A DNA stretch of 64,000 nt from Prostheceraeus crozeri. Taxonomy: Eukaryota > Platyhelminthes > Polycladida > Euryleptidae. Under the pieces are notes generated by a model. It saw nothing but the letters and a program-made list of their open reading frames with translations. It ran no database searches and was not told where the DNA came from. Where the stretch lies: assembly GCA_907163375.1 (NCBI GenBank), contig CAJQUW010001464.1, forward strand, positions 221,965 to 285,964, given 5' to 3'. This document shows positions 46,501 through 58,607 of this stretch, piece by piece. How positions within the stretch are numbered: the first letter of the stretch is position 1; every line of letters begins with the position of its first letter. A program made the position numbers and the translations under genes.

Positions 46501-47800
46501 TTTCGTTCCATCAGACTTTCTCACCTTCTTGGATTTTCTGGTGTCAGCGTAGATTCTTGAAGTCAGATCATCGCAGTAGAACTTCTCTACTACCTCTTTC
46601 GTCTCTTGAGACAGGGCATGTCCATTGGAATTTGACTTTGGGATCTTCTTCTCGAGTCTCTCCTCTTCCGCCAATCGCTTTACAACTTCTCTCCGACGCG
46701 TGGGACTTCTCGGTAGAGTGCATCTCATACGGGAGACGGCTTTCCCTTCACTTTGAGGAGTCAGGAATGCGGAGGTGTCGGCCCTTTCTTTTCTTTTCTT
46801 TTCTTCTGCCGCTGAATTCTCTTTCGCATCTTCTCATATTCCCATTGCTTCATCGTCTCACTATTCGATCGCATTTGCTTCACCGTTGCTCTTCTCCTCT
46901 TCATTCGCATTGCCGCTTTCTTGTTTTCTTCTGTTTTCATTTCGATGGTCATTCTGGCTCTCTCAAGGCGCTTCCGCTCTGCTGCTGTTGAAGGCATGAA
47001 GTTCGTGTCAAACGTCCTATTCATTTTCTCGGTAATCCCCTGTCTGGCAACGGCGCTTCACCTTGCATTCGACGATGTAGGATATCTATGAATGTCGCCA
47101 GCCGCACAATGATCGCGCTCACTTGCTCTGTCAAGCACATTTCGGCTGGCTATAAGTCTGAACAAAAGTGCATTGCCATAGACTTAGTCCTGACAGTCGT
47201 GAAAATTAATTTAACAGATGTGTATGACGAATGGGACAATTTTCAACTATCCGGTAGAGATAGTTGAAATGGCGATGTCCCGTTCGACACGCACCTCAGC
47301 TACACCCATTACATCATACTTGTCTGAAATTAATGTGGTGTCTAGTCAGGACGTTAGTTGACAAATAGAGGGCAACCGCTAATTGAAATGTTTCATACTC
47401 ATTGAATAATAAAAACAATAGATCATTTCGAGACGAACGGGACAAAGCTATCTATGTGCACTTTAAAAGCCTATAGAAGTGACACAATTTCAAAATTTCA
47501 TTATTCTTTTTTACAGAATGTAATAGTACGATCAACTATTACTAAAAATGGAGTTGAAGATCATTTGCCAATGCTTTTTCATTATCAGTTTGACAACTTA
47601 ACTCGGTGGAAAAAAATCAAAAAATTAAAGAAAAAAGGACGCATTTCTATTTGTGTGTAATTCTAGTAGAATTAGCCAAAATTTTGAAATCGATGTGAAA
47701 ACATAAACTTTTGGTTATATACTTCTCAAATTCACCTTTAGTGGTTAAGTTAAGTTTCTTTTATTTTTGCACATCTATGTCACGATTTCATGGAATGACC
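43522..47800 (-). mobile_element. DNA transposon R, complete, unassigned family
   Basis: A 4279-bp element. Ends GGTCATTCCATCGTGACGAA and the complement at 47778-47800 (GTCACGATTTCATGGAATGACC), with the 6-bp duplication CAACAG at 43516-43521 and 47801-47806. Six copies of GACGAACGGGAC or one-base variants lie near the two ends: 43536, 43714, 43914 on the left, 47226, 47277 (inverted), 47432 on the right. A spliced minus-strand gene (47024-44120) fills the middle. Confidence 0.88.
44120..47024 (-). pseudogene. DDE-type transposase-like gene of element R (spliced, lightly damaged)
   Basis: Minus-strand gene with at least three exons. Exon 1 (47024-46132): Arg/Lys-rich start (PSTAAERKRLERARM), a one-base shift near 46795, then PQSEGKAVSRMRCTLPRSPT, and a cysteine cluster (VCCCPYHENF, CMFSRCGFC), ending in a GTAAGT donor at 46131. 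Exon 2 (about 45667-45121) holds the putative catalytic acids: MLCDFSENFQFR (D near 45498), VMVWSDGAAAQFK (D near 45244), NFFESYHGKGPHDGIG (E near 45157), spacing D-84-D-28-E, with one TGA at 45380. It ends at a GTAAGT donor (45120). Exon 3 begins after TTTCAG at 44553 (AVVKREVWRQVLRGSAIVRS) and ends at 44120. I recall similar HGKG..DG..G proteins in cnidarian and fish genomes; the superfamily name is uncertain. Confidence 0.7.
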
Positions 47801-48319
47801 CAACAGACAAATAGATGCCATAAAAATATCTAAAAATAGTTGATTTGTCGCTGTTGACAAAATTTAAACGCTTAGCCTAAACGCTTGATATGCAAGTTGA
47901 GTTTGCATAAATTATTCTTCCTATTAATAAGAACATATTCACAAATGCAAAGTTTTTGAATTTGAAGTCATGTGAATGAAATTTGAAATTAAATTTTGAT
48001 GACATTTTCCATTTCTAATAGTGAGCCAATGAAAGTTTGTCAAAGTTTTTGTTTTACCTTTGGCCTTCTCCTCAGTCAATGGATGGCTTTAAAAATAAAA
48101 ATGATTCTGTCTTTCTGAATCTCCCTTCAATGCCCCTTCGATTTATGTGCGGTTTGGAAAAATTGGTGTAATAGTTTGGGAGATCAGCAGGGGGAGGTAG
48201 GGGAAGGGCTAAATAGCGTCCTAAACACAGCGGTTAGTAAATGAACCTTAGTTAATATATAAGCCTCTGTAATATGTAGGCAATAACATATAGTAGGCTA
48301 AACCATATTTCGTCCAATG
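47801..48319. repeat. interspersed repeat Y, copy 1 (inverted)
   Basis: 48050-48215 is the approximate reverse complement of 52775-52945 (shared words CTCCCAAACTAT, AGAATCATTTTTATTT). No coding role seen. The rest of the stretch is featureless. Confidence 0.6.
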
Positions 48320-49886
48320 CATACAGTAAATATATTAGGTAGAGTGGTGACTCCGCATTTATTAAATCCACAATGTGCATACACTTCCGATTTTATTAAA
48401 TGAACTCAAGGGAGATACAGGTGGTATTGTCACCAAATGTGAGATATGCAAATATTTGCAGTTTTGCAGAAATTACTGTGGAATTGAGTGATCATGATTG
48501 TAATGCAGAAGGAATGATAGTATTTTACAGATCCTCCGTGCTATGACAGCCTTGGAGAGGCAATGTTTGTTAAATTAGAAATTCGACAGGTTGCTATACT
48601 TTCATACTCAACATCGTGCTCAACCTCAAGTGTCTTTTCTTTAGCGTGATCATATCACATGCAACCTGCCATGGCAGAGCAAAATCACATAATCAAAGAC
48701 AATGATTTCATTTAGCTTTGAAAGATGTAAATGGTTCCACATCATAGTCCGGCAGCCAGAACGAGTTTCTGCAGGGAACGAGGCCGAAAGTGAGACTTTC
48801 ACAGAATGATGTACACCCCATGCCTACTACGAATCGGCACGTCTGTCGAGTTCAAGTGAGTTCCTGTTCTTGTCAGACAGGATCAAAGAGAAACACATGT
48901 AAATCCAATGGGACGCAGATTGAAATCTTTTGGTTTAAATGAAATTTTCTATGTTTTCTCTAATTAAGCGAAAAGTATTAAGCCTAGAGTCATGATTTTT
49001 GACATGCAATGTATTCAGGTCATTTCCCATGATGTGCATGTGCGTTTATCATGCGTCTGATCGGCAATGTATGTGAGAATGTGGATAAAGTTGCTCAAAA
49101 TGTTTGTGTTTGACGACATTAAGAGGCTCGCCAAATCGAAATGTGTTTAGTTTAAAGACAGGGGTGCATGATGATGAAAGGAAATGACCTGAAGACATTC
49201 CATGTCAAAAATCATGAGTCTAGGCTTAATACTTTTCGCTTAATTAGAGAAAACATGGAAAATTTCATTTTAGCCAAAAACTGCAATCTGCGTCCCATTG
49301 GATTTACATGTGTTTTTCTTTGATCTCGTCTGACAAGAAGAGGAACTCACTAGAACTCGGCAGACGTGCAGATTCATAGTAGGCATAGGGCGTTCATCAT
49401 TCTGTGAAAGTCTCACTTTCGGCCTCGTTCCCTGCAGAAACTCGTTCTGGCTGCCGGACTATCACTATTCAGATTCTAGAAATGAAACATGAATTTAGTG
49501 AATCATAGAATCATGCCGATGAAAATTGAATTAAAAAATTGAAATTTCAGCCAACAAAGCACGAATAATATCGCGACTTTCATTGCAATACGTATCATGA
49601 AATTCCCTTGATAATCAGTTTGATTTCCGCTTAGTTAGGATGCTTATTAGCAAATATTCATTCCTTTTGATATCCAACTTGTTTCATACTATATACTGTA
49701 TATATAGGAGAGTCATCTCGGTAGTATATAAATTGGCAAATTTTGACTTTTTTTAAAACTGCTCAAATAATTTTTTGGACCATGGGAACGTAATCTCCGC
49801 AAAAAACTGAATATTTTCAAATGAAAATTTTCTTTGTATACAGATACTTTTTTGAGTCGACACTCTACCTATATATCCCTACTCTG
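48320..49886 (+). mobile_element. hAT-like element X, copy 1, with a nested fold-back
   Basis: A 1567-bp copy. Ends CATACAGTAAATATATTAGG and the complement of CAGAGTAGGGATATATAGG; perfect 8-bp duplication GTCCAATG (48312-48319, 49887-49894). Inner flank GTAGAGTGGTGACTCCGCAT on the left, TCGACACTCTACCT on the right. Without the fold-back at 48745-49461 it is about 847 bp, matching copy 2 (839 bp) in inverted orientation. No gene. Confidence 0.9.
48745..49461. mobile_element. fold-back element FB, copy 1
   Basis: A 717-bp element made of two arms of about 300 bp that are reverse complements with scattered mismatches, around a centre of about 100 bp. Ends are TAGTCCGGCAGCCAGAACGA and its complement, with a 3-bp duplication TCA (48742-48744, 49462-49464). 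Copy 2 of element X shows the undisturbed site (CCACATCACCATTCAG on the complementary strand), which proves the boundaries. No coding capacity. Confidence 0.9.
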
Positions 49887-49958
49887 GTCCAATGGTTGAC
49901 TTTTCTCATTATTTGCTATATCTAGCTTTCCCACATCAACCGATGATTGAGATGCATT

Positions 49959-50219
49959 CAGGGCTGGGATCGGTTGACCGAGTTACACTTTCTTTTAACC
50001 GGTCAAAATCGGTTACGATGTTTGATTAGATTTATCTTGTATAATGAAATATTGTCGATAATTGTGAATGAATAATTGTGATAATGAATGAAAATTGTCG
50101 ATAAACCTTGACAACTAGATATATACTGGGAATCCTCATTTAACCGAATTTAACCGGTTGGCCTGTTAAAATTATAATCGGTTAACCGGTTACAAAAAAA
50201 TTAACCGGTCCCAGCCCTG
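49959..50219. mobile_element. hAT MITE, CAGGGCTGGG ends
   Basis: A 261-bp element with ends CAGGGCTGGGATCGGTT and AACCGGTCCCAGCCCTG and the perfect 8-bp duplication GATGCATT (49951-49958, 50220-50227). Several AACCGGTT words occur near both ends. CAGGG ends and 8 bp are typical of hAT. Confidence 0.92.
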
Positions 50220-50227
50220 GATGCATT

Positions 50228-51516
50228 GCAGTGATCATCAGAGTAAATGAATAGAAATACATGTAGGAACATTCAGCAGTTGACACACATCATAATGATT
50301 CCAGAGTGCCAGTTCGCATAGGCATTGAGTAGAAAGATGCCCTCATATTTGAACAATTTAAGCACAAAAAGTCCTTGGGAGCCCTAAACACTGCGTTTCA
50401 CCTCGCAAGGCTGGAGTCACACACGATAAGCCTTCAGTCATAAGACATAAACCAAGGTCATTTCACAAGCTGTTAACCGGTTGAGAATCTTTGAACCATT
50501 ATCCTCAATAGAACCGACGTTGTGATATAATGCGTCATTCTTCATGCTACAATGATTCAGCCTTACAATGATTTCTACTCTTCCAATTATTAGAAAAATG
50601 TCATGAATTTTCTTCTTCTGCCTGCTTGTATTGCCTTTCATGAGAATAAGTATAGGATATCACACTGATTTCAGTAGATAAACGCTGAGAATCTACGAGT
50701 ATCAAAAGCTATCTATTCTCCGAGCCGGAGGCGGAAAGTGTGATATCCTAATTTATATGACCGATATCTTAAAGGGAATAGAAATTCATAAAACTCAAGC
50801 GTTTAACACTGCAAATCTTGACAACATGAAAGACATGTTCAGTGGAACTTTCTCAAACTGTGTATTCAATGTCAAGTTTGAGAAGTAAGAGACAATGTGA
50901 CATGACTCATCATAGCATAATACTTATTGTTGATAAATTATTAAAATTTGTTCAATTTACTAATTTATCATAGTTTTCAATATTTTACTATGGATCTATG
51001 TACCCAGTAGAATAAACGATTATATTCCATCGTTAAATATCTAAAATTCTACTGATATCGGTCATGATGATTTGACTCATGACTTTTGGATTGTGAATTA
51101 TGGTTCATGACTTGTGGCTTATGGATGATCGTGACGTGACTTGCGAATGGTGGCTTATGGCTTATTCCGTGTGCCTCCGGCCTAAGTGCGCCTCAGAATA
51201 GCCTTAGAGTAGCATAGGTAGAAACGCAGTTGATAGTTGACACCCACCGAGATTGAATGTCACTCATGTTGTTCATTAAAAGTGAATGTAGAACGCAAAT
51301 TCAGTTTTCACCACTTAAGCTGTTAAGATCAACTGTTGAGAAGACCGGCCAATAAAAAATCTGCAAATTTTGATTTTGAATCAAATATTTTTCGATCAAA
51401 TTATTGGAGAGCTTCTTCTGCTTCTCATTTAATGTAAACTGTATAGCGCAAATCATGCTTGAATACATTTATGAAAGTAGCGGATGTTGGCATCCTTTCC
51501 TTTCACTTCATTTTCT
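50228..51516. other. no gene; short inverted words
   Basis: TAGGATATCACAC (50652) pairs with GTGTGATATCCTA (50738), and ATGACCGATATC (50757) with GATATCGGTCAT (51055), suggesting one or two worn MITE ends. 51068-51180 has irregular repeats of ATGACTTGTGGCTTATGG type. No gene seen. Confidence 0.5.
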
Positions 51517-52225
51517 TGACCAGCAGCCTGAGCAAGTTTCTGCAGGGAACGAGGCCGAAAATGAAACTTTCACCGAATGACGTGTGCCCTATGCCTACTA
51601 CGAATCTGTACATCTGCTGTATTCAATCCGGTTCCACCTCTTGTCAGACAGGATCAAAGAAAGCACGTGTTCTTCAACTGGGAATCAGATCGCTGATTCT
51701 GGCAAAAATGTAATTTTCTATGTTATTCTCTTATCCATTGAAAGGCACTGAGTCTACAACCATAATTTTCGGCATGATGTGTCTTCAGGTCATTTATCAT
51801 GTGTATGTGACATTATCATGCCTCTGATCGGTCATGTATGCGAGAATGTGGTTCAATGAAGGTTAAGTGGGTCAGTATGTTGGCGCTTGTCGACAGTAGC
51901 TTCATAGAGTGCAGCTTCATAGATAAATGTTCATGAACATGATAAGAAATTGCATGACGATATTCCAAGTGAAACATGATGACTCTGTGCTTAATACTTT
52001 CCAGTTGATAAGAGAAAACATGAAAAATTATATCTTTCGTGAATATCGCGATCTCTGTTCCATTGGATTAAGAGACGTTTTTATTTGATCGTGTTTGACA
52101 AGAGAAGGAACTATCTGGAACTCGACAGACGCGCAGATTCGAATTGAGCATAGAATGTGAATTATTCTATGAAAGTCTCATTTTCGGCCTCTTTTGCTGC
52201 AGAAAAGCGTTGGCTAAGCTTCCTC
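51517..52225. mobile_element. fold-back element FB, copy 2
   Basis: Diverged copy of the element at 48745: left arm GAGCAAGTTTCTGCAGGGAA + CGAGGCCGAAA, right arm TTTCGGCCTC..TGCTGCAGAAAA. Shared internal words include TTGTCAGACAGGATCAAAGA. Target duplication no longer clear. The 51459-51713 frame is incidental. Confidence 0.8.
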
Positions 52226-53678
52226 ACTGTGGTCATCACTGCGAGCAATTGCTGTTTCATAGTTCTATTTCTTCTGTCTCATTTCATGATTTTGTCCAAA
52301 TATTTAGCAATAGTCTTCTATAAATTTTTGAATCTGTAATTTTGATGGATTTGAGCTAGATTTCAGGCACAGGATCGTCTGCAGTTATGAAAGCAGATAT
52401 AACCCAATGGGAAAAATTGAATGAATTTTGGAATGAACTCATTCGAAATAAATCAGAAAACGCTCCCAGTCAATTTTATCGATATAAATACAGTTACCGA
52501 TAAATCCTTGCTAATTTATTTGAATTCCACAATTTACGTTATTGGTTGCACTACTGGAAAACACACGATGATCACAATATTGATGCTTCTAAATCACGAC
52601 ATGGACTACATTTGTTGATTCGTGTGAAAATCCTCACAAGTGAATGGAAATGAATTTTTCTGGTCCGTTTCACTTGCAAGTCTTACTCGTACAAGTCTTG
52701 CAACAAAGTCTTGTCACCAAAGTCGACAGCCGATCCCATCGAATTGCCAGTGTAGAATCGGGCTCTTGTTGCTTCCTCCTAACCCTTGCCCCTTCTTGCT
52801 TATCTCCCAAACTATGATGCCAATTTTGCCAAACCTTACATCAATTGAATGGGCATTGAAACGGTATTCAGAAAAACAGAATCATTTTTATTTCTAAAGT
52901 CATCCCTGGGCTGAGGTGAAGGTCAAAGGTCAAAAAACGTCAATTTTTGATCAATTTCCATTATCTCTATTTGAAACTTAAAATGACAACAAAACCAATA
53001 AACCAAATACCAATCGAAAGATCTGGTCAAGTTGGTTAATAAAACGACGATTACTCTGAGATTACATCACTGTATTAGACGAGGTCTGAGGTCAAATAAT
53101 TCAAACTTTTAGTTCAGCTCAAATATCACTAGAATCGCACATTTTAGTAGGCCTATTTAGTTTCTGCAGGTGAAGAAGCAACCCAACTCGGTGACTTTTA
53201 TCGAGACACTGAGGCTAAAAGCAACATGATTCTGAAAAATTTCAGAAATTGCAGATCAGATGCTGAGCCAAAAAGTACCATAATAATAAAAAATCGTGTT
53301 TGAAAATTGAATTGAAATGTCAAACATTCATACATAGTAAGTAGATAACATCAAATTCAAGGATTTTGCATTTGTGAATTTCTCTATATTCATAGGGCAT
53401 CCTTTATGTAATCTCAACTTTTTTCTTCAAGAAATGATGCCGCAACATATATTAGCTGTATTCGTCAATATACCGAAATCAGCCAAAATATTCCCAACAT
53501 TCTAACTTTAAAATAGCTCTCACGCCAAAAGTGTTGTGTCAAAGTCATACTTCTGTCAAAAGTATCATAATACGTTGGAAGCAAGTTACTAGAAATCCGA
53601 TGCCGTAGCTTGCTTGGCTTTAAGGATATTCAAAAAAATCGTTAGAGAGTGCTAAAAAAGGGTCCCCCACATGGGGGA
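52226..53678. repeat. interspersed repeat Y, copy 2, and featureless flanks
   Basis: 52775-52945 is the counterpart of 48050-48215 in opposite orientation; it ends with GAAGGTCAAAGGTCAAAAAA. The remainder shows no gene or structured repeat. Confidence 0.55.
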
Positions 53679-53969
53679 GTTTGCGCGTCGTCTACAGTTG
53701 TCTGCGTTGCCGCTTGAACCACGGATGAACCGCTAAGCATGCTCTGTCTTCCCTGAGCATGAAATTGAGGACCTATCACATTGTTTAGCCTCTGATACAT
53801 GCAGACACATGAGACACAAAGTCTATATAACAGGACTGCCAACTATACTAACTTGTATAACAGATGTTGCAGCAGTGTCCCGCATAGCCACGGATGTTTA
53901 GGGTCATGTGTAATTACGCGTAGTTTGCGCGTGAATGACGTGTAACTGAGCGTGGCATGTCACCTAGTG
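53679..53969 (+). mobile_element. MITE family Z, copy 3 (left-truncated)
   Basis: Right 291 bp of the family at 5918 and 28975, beginning inside the element at GTTTGCGCGTCGTCTACAG and ending with GGCATGTCACCTAGTG followed by TA. The left 160 bp are missing; just before the break is the small palindrome CCCCCACATGGGGG. Confidence 0.88.
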
Positions 53970-55763
53970 TAGTATTCTCCATGTCATCAGTGGACCATTT
54001 ACTTAGCCGCAAATCTTCCTGTTTTCAGATAGTGATGTAATTTAGACACTTTGAAGAGATTTCAGCGATATGAAATTACGACGCAATACAACGAAATGAA
54101 GAAGTAATCTTTTATCGATGTCTCATGACATTATGAAATTGAAGACATACTGATGTGTCTTTGCGAATCCACTCAGCAGCTGCAGTACAAATGCACTCAC
54201 GATGAAAATTAGAAAATACGAAAATATTACTTGCAATGCATCAGTTAAGTAGTTAAAAGGGAAATTTGCAGTAATAATATGAATCTCGCCTACGTGGAGT
54301 CAAAATAAGCCATTTGGATTGTCCAGGCTTTCCGCAAATCACTCAAACATGTTGGAAGTAGACTCACTCGTACGGCGTCTAATGCATCTGTAGTCTACAA
54401 TATGCAATGTTTGTTACTTGTTTTCATGCTGTTGACCCATGCCTGGAAAATAAATTCTCTCATTTTCCCCTAAAACACCTTATATAGAACATTACATCAT
54501 CTGATTGTCGATTTTTGGTTTTTGGCATTATAACATAGAAATCGAAGTCGTGTATTATAGTCAACGCTGTGTGAGCCATGTGTGAGCTATATTGTCAGTG
54601 TACACGATTAATGAGGGATGCAATCGCGAAAATGCATCATGCAAATCATACGCATGATCACGATATGTCTGCATGTATACACTCCATGCATATTATGTGT
54701 GCTTATGCTAACATTTTGCAGGTTTACCGTATGTACATTTGCAGAATGTCTGTGCTGCATGCGCGATTGCATGCGTGTGCCCCTATAATATAAAAGATTC
54801 ATGGGTTAGAGTAATCTCTCGACCCTTTTTACAATTGGACAATTCATAACTAAGGCGAGTTGCATGACTAAAGATCGATTTACTAAGTCAGTGAAATTAT
54901 AATAACCTGCTATAATCTGTTGTAATTATCAATTATAAAAGATGTCCGCCTACGCGTATGTTGCAGTCCATAATAGTTTTACTAAGGATCCATAGACTAC
55001 TAAGCAAAGGTTTTTTTATTTAGGTCTGCATAAAGGGAGCTGGCGTGACAAGTGAAATTAAATATTCATTTCAGTCCATGAGATCCATATGTTAACTTAT
55101 ATGCCTATATAATTCCATTGAAATATAGGCATACATGTACAAGCGTATCTTCGATATTCCATATGTTGCGCATATAGCTTAGATGGGCTGTACAATGAAG
55201 CAATGACGCTTAACAAACATTCTTGTGATTTGAAATTGTAAACAACTAATAAAGTATTTTGTCTAAAAGTGCAAGAAATATATAAATTTCTGAAATAGGC
55301 TGCACTATTTAAGTGTAAAGATAACAAGCCTAGTGTCAGTTTAAGAGAAACGTTCCCACTCATTAAGTATTGGTTGGTACGTACATGAAGAAAATCATAC
55401 TTTCTCACAACTTCAGTGTATTCATGTTATTAAATTTTGTGGCAAAAATTCATATTATGTATGTCTGTTAGTTGAAGTTAGCAACGAAAATATCGATGCG
55501 CGAAACATTAAGTTGTATTATCTCAATAACTTATTCGTCCGTCTGTCTGTTCTCATATCTGCGTAGCGTGGACTATAGTCTACAGAAACTTTGAAAGTTT
55601 GTTGAATGCTTAAGATTTGGAACAATTGATTTCTTTATCAAAAAAACTTACTTAGCAAACTGTATGAAGGAGTCATTTTGAAATGACAATAATAAAATCC
55701 AAGATTTTTGATGCTATCTTGCTATTAGTCAACGAAAGATGATGGTAAAAGGTGACAAATAAC
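53970..55763. other. no gene recognised
   Basis: Short frames on both strands at 54578-54802 (Cys/His/Met-rich because of ATGCAT words) have no domain. Nothing else supported. Confidence 0.5.
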
Positions 55764-56602
55764 CATAGAGTAAGTATGTATAGGTAGAGTGTCGACTCAA
55801 AAAAGTATCTGCATACAGTGAAAAATTTTATATGGAAAGATTCAGTTTTTTGCGGAGATTACGCTCCCGTGGTCCAAAATATTACTTGAGCAGTTTCTAA
55901 AAATCTAAATTTTTGCCGTTATATACTACCGACATGACGCCCCTTTATAAGTAGTATGGAACAATTTGGATATCAAAAGGAATGAATATTTGCTTATAAG
56001 CATTCTAACTAAGCAGAAATCAAGCTGATTATCGAGGGATTTTCATGAACCGCATTATAATGGAAGTCTTCATGAAAAAGTCGACATCTTATTGTGCTTT
56101 CTTGCCTGAAATTAATTGTTTTTAGTTCTATTTTCATCGGCATGAATTTATGATTCGATAAATTCATGTTTCACTTCATGAATCTGAATGGTGATGTGGA
56201 CCCATTTGCATCTTTCAAAGCTAAATGAAATCATTGTCTTTGATTATGTGATTTTGCTCTACCAATGGGAGGTTGCTTATGATTACGCTTAAGAATATTC
56301 TCTTGATGTTCAGCATGAAAGCAATATCAGGTCATCGAGTTGCTAATTTACCAGACATTACCTCACCAAGGCTGTCATGACACGGAGGATCTGTAAAATA
56401 CCATAATTTCTTCTGCATTGCTATCATGATCACTCAATTCCTTGGTAATTTCTTCAAAACTGCAAAAAATTTGCAAATCTCACATTTGGTAACAATGTCA
56501 ACTGTATCTCCCTCGAGTTAATTTAATAAAATCGAATGTGTATACACATTGGGGATTTAATAAGTGCGGAGTTACCACTCTACCTAATATATTTACTCCA
56601 TG
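55764..56602 (-). mobile_element. hAT-like element X, copy 2 (without fold-back)
   Basis: An 839-bp copy inverted relative to copy 1. Ends CATAGAGTAAGTATGTATAG and the complement of CATGGAGTAAATATATTAGG; perfect 8-bp duplication CAAATAAC (55756-55763, 56603-56610). Aligns with copy 1 on both sides of the fold-back. No gene. Confidence 0.92.
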
Positions 56603-57038
56603 CAAATAACTGAATCTTTATGCAAAAAAGCTTGTTCTGAATCAATGGTGAAGTGCATTCTAAACTAGCAAGTAGAAAAAGACGGGGCATAGAGCTCTTC
56701 TGGCAGAAATGAATTTGGTGTAGACTATAGTCGACGCTAAGCATACATGAGTTGATAATAGTGGAGTTAATAAATTGACAAACTATAGTTTTGAAGGCAG
56801 GGTTCTACGCATAGCTGTCAAAATATAAAAAAATGTCTAATTTTTATTTCCGCAAATTGCACGCATTCGAGCACTTCCCGGTTTGCAGCATTCTAAATTG
56901 ACGATTGTATTATATTATATTCGAAAAGCACGCATCTCTTCTCAAACTAAACTTTATGAGTGAAAATGAAAGGAGTTTTTTTTTGAATATTTTCAGGGTG
57001 TTCAAAAACCAGAAGTTATTATAAATTTTCTTCGCGGA

Positions 57039-57252
57039 CATAGAGTAAGTACTATGTTAGGTAGAGTGGTAACCCCGCATTTATTGAATCCCCAATGTGT
57101 ATACACTTCCGATTTTATTAAATGAACTCAAGGGAGATGCAGTCAGAATTGTTTCAAAATGTGAAATATACAGATTAATGCAGTTTTGAAGAAATTACAA
57201 CGGAATTGACACTTTTTGAGTCGACACTCTACCTATACATGCTTACTCTATG
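57039..57252 (+). mobile_element. hAT-like element X, copy 3 (internally deleted, 214 bp)
   Basis: Ends CATAGAGTAAGTACTATGTT and the complement of CATAGAGTAAGCATGTATAG; perfect 8-bp duplication TTCGCGGA (57031-57038, 57253-57260). It keeps about 110 bp of the left end and a short right end; the interior is gone. Confidence 0.92.
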
Positions 57253-57292
57253 TTCGCGGAATCTTGTCGTTGCCTCTTACACGCTAATGCAG

Positions 57293-57658
57293 CAGAAAAG
57301 TGACATAGATGTTGAAAGTGAGCCTTGATAAAGCCAGAACACGTACAATGACGTCACACAGTGCAGCCGGATACATAGAGATATAAAGACCAGAAGATTA
57401 AGAAGCAAATGCAGCACGTGAAAGACATATGAGGCACTACATTAATCAAATGCATATGGGAAAGGATACATGCATAATACAAATAAGATATTGGATGATG
57501 AAGTATAGTGCTTAGAACAAGGGATTACCAGAAGGTAAAGGAAGCTTCACTTAATCTTCTGCATTCATTTCGTTACGTATACGGCTGCACTGTGTGACGT
57601 CATTGTGCGCGTTCTGGCTTTGTCAAAGTTCATTTGCAATATATATGTCACTTTTCTG
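57293..57658. mobile_element. MITE with about 77-bp inverted ends containing TGACGTCA
   Basis: A 366-bp element: CAGAAAAGTGACATAGATG, AAAGCCAGAACACGTACAAT, GACGTCACACAGTGCAGCCG on the left and their complements on the right (57582-57658). Each end holds a TGACGTCA palindrome. No clear target duplication found. Confidence 0.75.
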
Positions 57659-58607
57659 CCGTGAGAAGTGAAATGAGAAATTGCAAAGTAATGCAATAAT
57701 GCAATGGTAATGATTTATCGCAGGATCAGCTTCAAAGTGTTGTCTCAATGAGAGCAGAAATAATTTAGCAAGGAAACATTCGATGAAAATTTAAACGTGC
57801 AGAAAGGGCAACAAGAATTCAAAGCAACGACTGAATATTGACTTCCCGAAATAAATCCATAACCGTACGTCAGATTCATTAAAAATAGTTTTTGCAGTTC
57901 CTCTCATGGTTGCAGTGAATGGACTATTCGATTGCTTTAATTAGATCAGCGAAAGGCATTTTTTATCTTTTCCTAACAGCTGAAAGATTTATAGAATGTC
58001 TGATGTCTGTCTACAACTCCTGAAATAGTTCAAGGACTTGTGCAATTTAAAAGTTTTGCAGAACGGACGAAGAAATTGCAGTTACAAACTGGACATGTTT
58101 TTGGGCGTGCGGCGTAGGCCACAGCCTTTACTGGTGAAGATGTGAAAGTTGCAAATGCAGCCATTAGTACAAGGCTGGTCAGCCCAACGTCTAGCAAGGA
58201 CATGCAAGCGTTCTGAATTTCCCTTTACTAATGTCGAACATGACTGGCCAACAAAAAATCATATGACAAAAGACAAAAGCCATGTAAGCCTGCTAAATAC
58301 CGGGACTACAATTGCCGTTCAACATCAAATTTTTTACAAACGACATAGCACAGCAACAACGATTATACAAGCTATCAAACGGCAAACTCCAATTCAAATC
58401 ACAGGAGAAAAGAACACTCAAAATTTTCAAGTACTCAACATTCTTAACAGTAAAATTATCAATGAAAATGGGCAAACATGGCGGACGAAAGTTTTTGCAT
58501 GACATGGTAAGACATTTCGTCTTATCAGCATTAACAACAAGGTTATTCTTTTCGACCCGATAACAAAACTATCGATAGAGAGTTGAAAATTGTCAACAGC
58601 ATTCACA
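57659..58607. other. no gene recognised
   Basis: Frames at 58149-58563 on both strands show no domain. Nothing else seen. Confidence 0.5.

Noticed and set aside
44175-47000. Plus-strand frames at 44175-44369, 45131-45439 and 46557-46999
   Set aside because: Antisense shadows of the element R gene; serine/leucine-rich because the sense strand is Lys/Arg/Glu-rich.
50438-50641. 67-codon minus-strand frame
   Set aside because: No recognisable feature; within a stretch of worn MITE-like words.
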